Shown here piece after piece: positions 61,455 to 64,000 of a stretch of DNA of 64,000 bases. The first letter of the stretch is position 1; the number at the start of each line of letters is the position of its first letter. Made by a program: the position numbers and the translations under genes. The stretch is taken from positions 658,698-722,697 of the forward strand of contig NW_005201092.1 in NCBI RefSeq assembly GCF_000372725.1, given 5' to 3'. The notes below the pieces were generated by a model. That model saw only the letters and a program-made list of their open reading frames with translations, did no database searches and was not told where the DNA came from. Origin of the DNA: Emiliania huxleyi CCMP1516. Lineage: Eukaryota; Haptophyta; Isochrysidales; Noelaerhabdaceae.

Positions 61455-62915
61455 TCACACCCTCGCAGCACCGCCGCGCGGGCGCGCCTCGAGCTCCTCC
61501 GGCCGCGGTATCGACGCGCACCGAAACGACTCCCGCGACCAGCCGCCGCCGGGCAGCGCATCGGGGAAGCAGCTCGAGGCGCACTTGGTGTGGAGGCGCC
61601 GCTGGTCGAAGCCGACGCCGGCAGCGGCGCTGCGGTTGGCCTCCTGCAGCTCCCCGCGCGAGGCGCCCGGGGGCGGCTGGTGGCCGTTGAGGAAGTGGGG
61701 CATGAGGCCGGGCAGGCCGCGCCGCCGGTAGGGCCTCGAGAAGAAGTCGCCGTTGCGCGCGCCGCACGTGACGGCCGCGGTGCGGTTCGCGTCGCAGCGG
61801 AAGAGGTGGGGGTGGCGGCCGCACATGACCCCCTCGTCGGTCGGGCGCAGCGCCTCGCACTCGGCGCGGCGCAGCCAGATGATCTCCGTCCGCGCCTCGC
61901 CGTTGACAAAGTCGCGGTTGCCGGGCACCTGCAGCGTGTCGATCCCGTCGAGCCTGGTCGACGGCGCGCCGCAGCTGGCCGGGCGCACCGCGCGCGCGGC
62001 CCTCGCGCAGGCGGGCTGCGTCGCGACCGCCGCCGCGAGGCGGGAGGCTGGCCCGGCGCAGCAGCGGCCGAGGAGCTGCGCCTCCTGCAGCAGCCGCTGC
62101 GCCGTCGAGACGCGCGGGACGACGAGGGTGCGGCCGAGGTTGATCGACAGGCCCGAGCCGGCGGCGTAGTAGAGGAACATGGCGTGCGTCGTCTCGTCGC
62201 GATCGTCCGCCCACGGGCAGTGCGTCACCTCGACCCACGAGCCGTTTGGGAAGGGCCGCTCGGGCCGCGCCGGCCGCACCCACAGCGTGTCGAGCGGAGA
62301 GTGCTCGCTCACCGCGTGCGCCCAGTAAAAGGGCTGGCGCGGAGGGCGCGCCGTCTTGTGGCACACGCCCACCCGCGCCACGCTGCGCACCGCCGCGTCG
62401 GAGAGCAGGCGCAGGTACACCACCCGCAGCGCGTGCAAGTCCACGCGGCCGGGTGCGCCGTACACCGCGGTCGAGTAGGCGCCCTGGATGTCGTGCAGGG
62501 CCGCGGCGGTGACGGTGCGCTGCCGCACGAGCTCCTCGGCCGGGCTGCGCGTTTTGACGAAGGACGCGTAGGCGATCGCGCGGCTGCGGTAGTGACGGTG
62601 CGCTGCGATCACGCGAAGGTGGTGGTAGTCGACGTCCGTGTAGTCGCAGGCGGCGCAGAGCGAACAGAAGCTCACGAGCCTCGCGGAGCGAGAGCCCCTG
62701 CGCTGCGCGTCCCGGTACACTGTAAAGAAGCGGCAGTCGGCGCGGGCCGAGCAAGCGGCGCGGCAGGCCGCCTCCGACGCGGCAAAGTGGACGAGCATGC
62801 CAGTCCACGAGGCGGGGCGGGTCTTGCAGCATGGCTCGGTGGCGTTGGGCAGAGGCAGGAACGAGGACGGAGGAGCCGGGGATTGCGGAGAGGCGCGGCG
62901 GCTCGAGCGCTGCAT
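61455..62915 (-). CDS. Secreted Cys-rich protein, unknown
   Basis: A 486-residue frame starting at 62915. The N-terminal third has a PAN/apple-like Cys arrangement (EPCCKTRPASWTGMLVHF, CRAACSARADCRFFTVY, FCSLCAACDY). The rest has scattered Cys and aromatic motifs (YHHLRVIAAHRHYRSRA, QPFYWAHAVSEHSP, WVEVTHCPWADDRDETTH, GVMCGRHPHLFRC, GLMPHFLNGHQPPPG). No catalytic motif is recognised. No signal peptide is visible at this start, so a 5' exon probably exists upstream of a splice acceptor near 62915-62960. Likely extracellular or lumenal. Low-complexity Ala-Arg stretches are due to GC content. Confidence 0.6.
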   Translation of the reverse strand: MQRSSRRASPQSPAPPSSFLPLPNATEPCCKTRPASWTGMLVHFAASEAACRAACSARADCRFFTVYRDAQRRGSRSARLVSFCSLCAACDYTDVDYHHLRVIAAHRHYRSRAIAYASFVKTRSPAEELVRQRTVTAAALHDIQGAYSTAVYGAPGRVDLHALRVVYLRLLSDAAVRSVARVGVCHKTARPPRQPFYWAHAVSEHSPLDTLWVRPARPERPFPNGSWVEVTHCPWADDRDETTHAMFLYYAAGSGLSINLGRTLVVPRVSTAQRLLQEAQLLGRCCAGPASRLAAAVATQPACARAARAVRPASCGAPSTRLDGIDTLQVPGNRDFVNGEARTEIIWLRRAECEALRPTDEGVMCGRHPHLFRCDANRTAAVTCGARNGDFFSRPYRRRGLPGLMPHFLNGHQPPPGASRGELQEANRSAAAGVGFDQRRLHTKCASSCFPDALPGGGWSRESFRCASIPRPEELEARPRGGAARV

Positions 62916-62971
62916 GGAGGAGGAGCGCGGCGGGTGTGTGTCGCCTCACCGGGAGGTAAGCGGTCGCGGCG

Positions 62972-63060
62972 TGCAGCGGAGCTGAGTCTGCGGTGTGCAG
63001 CGGAGCTGAGTCTGCGGCGTGCAGCGGAGCTGAGTCTGCGGCGCGCAGCGGAGCTGCTGG
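62972..63060. repeat. 24-bp tandem repeat, about four copies
   Basis: The unit is gcagcggagctgagtctgcg plus four variable bases. It lies just upstream of the secreted Cys-rich gene, in a probable 5' intron or leader. Confidence 0.9.
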
Positions 63061-63858
63061 GCGCGGCGTGCAGCGGCAGCTTCCCGCGGCCCAAGCTGGT
63101 CGTGCGCAGATTTTCTTTTACTAGTGGGGGACCTGCGGCCGACCCGCCTCTGTTGTTCGGTCAGTGAGAGACGCAGGATCTGCACGCAAAGTGGGGCCAC
63201 TCCGCACTTTCATTTTGGTTTTGGGTTGTCGGAGATCATCCATCAGCACTCATAAGTCAGTCAAAGCAGTCGTGGCACGTGAGCGCAGAGTCGCTGCATG
63301 CAACGGCGCCGCCACACGCTCCGGACGACCGACACACCGACACACCACGCACAATGGGAGGCTATCGCGCACGATCGGCCATCGCACCCACCGCAAACAC
63401 CTCGCCGCACAGATGGGGGGAGGCATAATCCCACACACACCGGAGCAGCGCAGACACCTTACACGTCAGCGCTCGCTCGATGTGGCCGGCGCTCTCCCCT
63501 CTCCTATCGCGGCGAGCCGGTCTCGGCGGGAGACCTCGGAGCCGCACGCGATGCGGGCATGCGCGATGGCTCCGTTGGCTCCGTGCCTAAGGCAGATAGA
63601 TTAGGGTGTGAGCTGCGGCAGCCACCGTTTCTGTACCTCGATCACGTGCAGGCCGTCGGAGGCCGCGCTGGATGGCCCAGGGCCGGCGGCGGTGAAGGCG
63701 TCCGTCGATGAAGGGATGTCCTCGAGGGAGCCATCGTCCTACGCGGCTGGTGCACCGGTCCAGTTGTCGGAGTTCGAGATCGCCGTCGACTTGGAGAGTT
63801 CGGCCCGTTGACGAACTCACGGAATGTGAGCGACTTGGTGCACGCTGATAGTCGAGCA
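63061..63858. other. Intergenic region
   Basis: I see no gene with convincing content here; short frames on both strands look random. Confidence 0.35.
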
Positions 63859-64000
63859 TCATGGCTCGCACCTCATCCTGAGCGCAAGGAACTCGCCCAG
63901 GGGCCAGCTGTTGGCGTCGCCGTTTTGATCGAGCTGCATCCACTGCATGGTTTCGTAGTCAAGCTTAAACGCCCAGGAGTTGGCGCCTGGGTGACTTGCT
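63859..64000 (-). CDS. C-terminal end of a protein, 5' partial
   Basis: 46 codons enter from the right edge and stop at 63859-63861. They read KLDYETMQWMQLDQNGDAN and GEFLALRMRCEP. The DQNGDAN patch could be a calcium loop, but too little is visible. No family assigned. Confidence 0.5.
   Translation of the reverse strand, partial: ASHPGANSWAFKLDYETMQWMQLDQNGDANSWPLGEFLALRMRCEP

Noticed and set aside
1..64000. Dinoflagellate origin suggested by GC/GA donors and a 5-hmU-related gene
   Set aside because: Genes alternate strands and are dense with short intergenic gaps, unlike long unidirectional dinoflagellate arrays; not excluded with certainty.

Overview
The window is nuclear DNA from a GC-rich unicellular eukaryote, most likely a photosynthetic alga of the haptophyte type (inference). 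The evidence is dense genes on both strands, short introns mostly of 64 to 160 nt, many apparent GC-AG introns, secreted proteins with Ser-Pro-rich stretches, a UGA-encoded selenoprotein T, PsbP and DUF1995 plastid-type proteins with N-terminal leaders, and a TMEM19/VTE6-like gene. No operons, ribosome binding sites or CRISPR arrays are present.

Layout. 0-8 kb: end of a TPR-ankyrin-TPR gene, a secreted beta-helix membrane protein, an RsmB/NSUN RNA methyltransferase and an armadillo-repeat gene. 8-13 kb: an open reading frame split by an 889-bp inverted-repeat transposon, then an EF-hand plus Sfi1-like locus carrying an 18-bp minisatellite. 13-20.5 kb: selenoprotein T with a candidate SECIS, a five-exon 2OG-Fe(II) oxygenase, a small membrane protein, a two-SANT protein and a modular glycoside hydrolase. 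20.8-25.1 kb: an alpha/beta hydrolase, a LigB dioxygenase-like gene and a 680-bp direct repeat. 25.8-34 kb: a gene resembling 5-hydroxymethyluracil DNA kinase (HMUDK helical domain), an AT-rich MITE, a Cys-rich secreted protein and a MACPF-like gene among repeats. 34.5-45.6 kb: an ankyrin/U-box protein, a PsbP-Rdx (SelW-like) fusion, a DUF1995 protein, a six-exon membrane protein, an R2R3 Myb and a DMT transporter. 45.6-53.8 kb: gene-poor, with a proline-rich frame, a zinc-finger protein and minisatellites. 53.8-64 kb: a TMEM19/VTE6-like gene, a prolyl-4-hydroxylase-like gene, a palmitoyl-protein thioesterase, tRNA-Ala and secreted or unknown proteins.

The strongest unexplained pattern concerns introns. 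In gene after gene the first 10-45 nt of the intron are a diverged copy of the first bases of the downstream exon. The junction is AG|G, the donor is often GC, and reading phase is kept. I call these 'exon-echo' introns. They look like scars of intron birth by local tandem duplication or by an introner-like process, and one locus (11974-12040) looks like a nearly fresh example. All coordinates were derived by eye from the sequence; domain names rest on recognised motifs, not on database searches.
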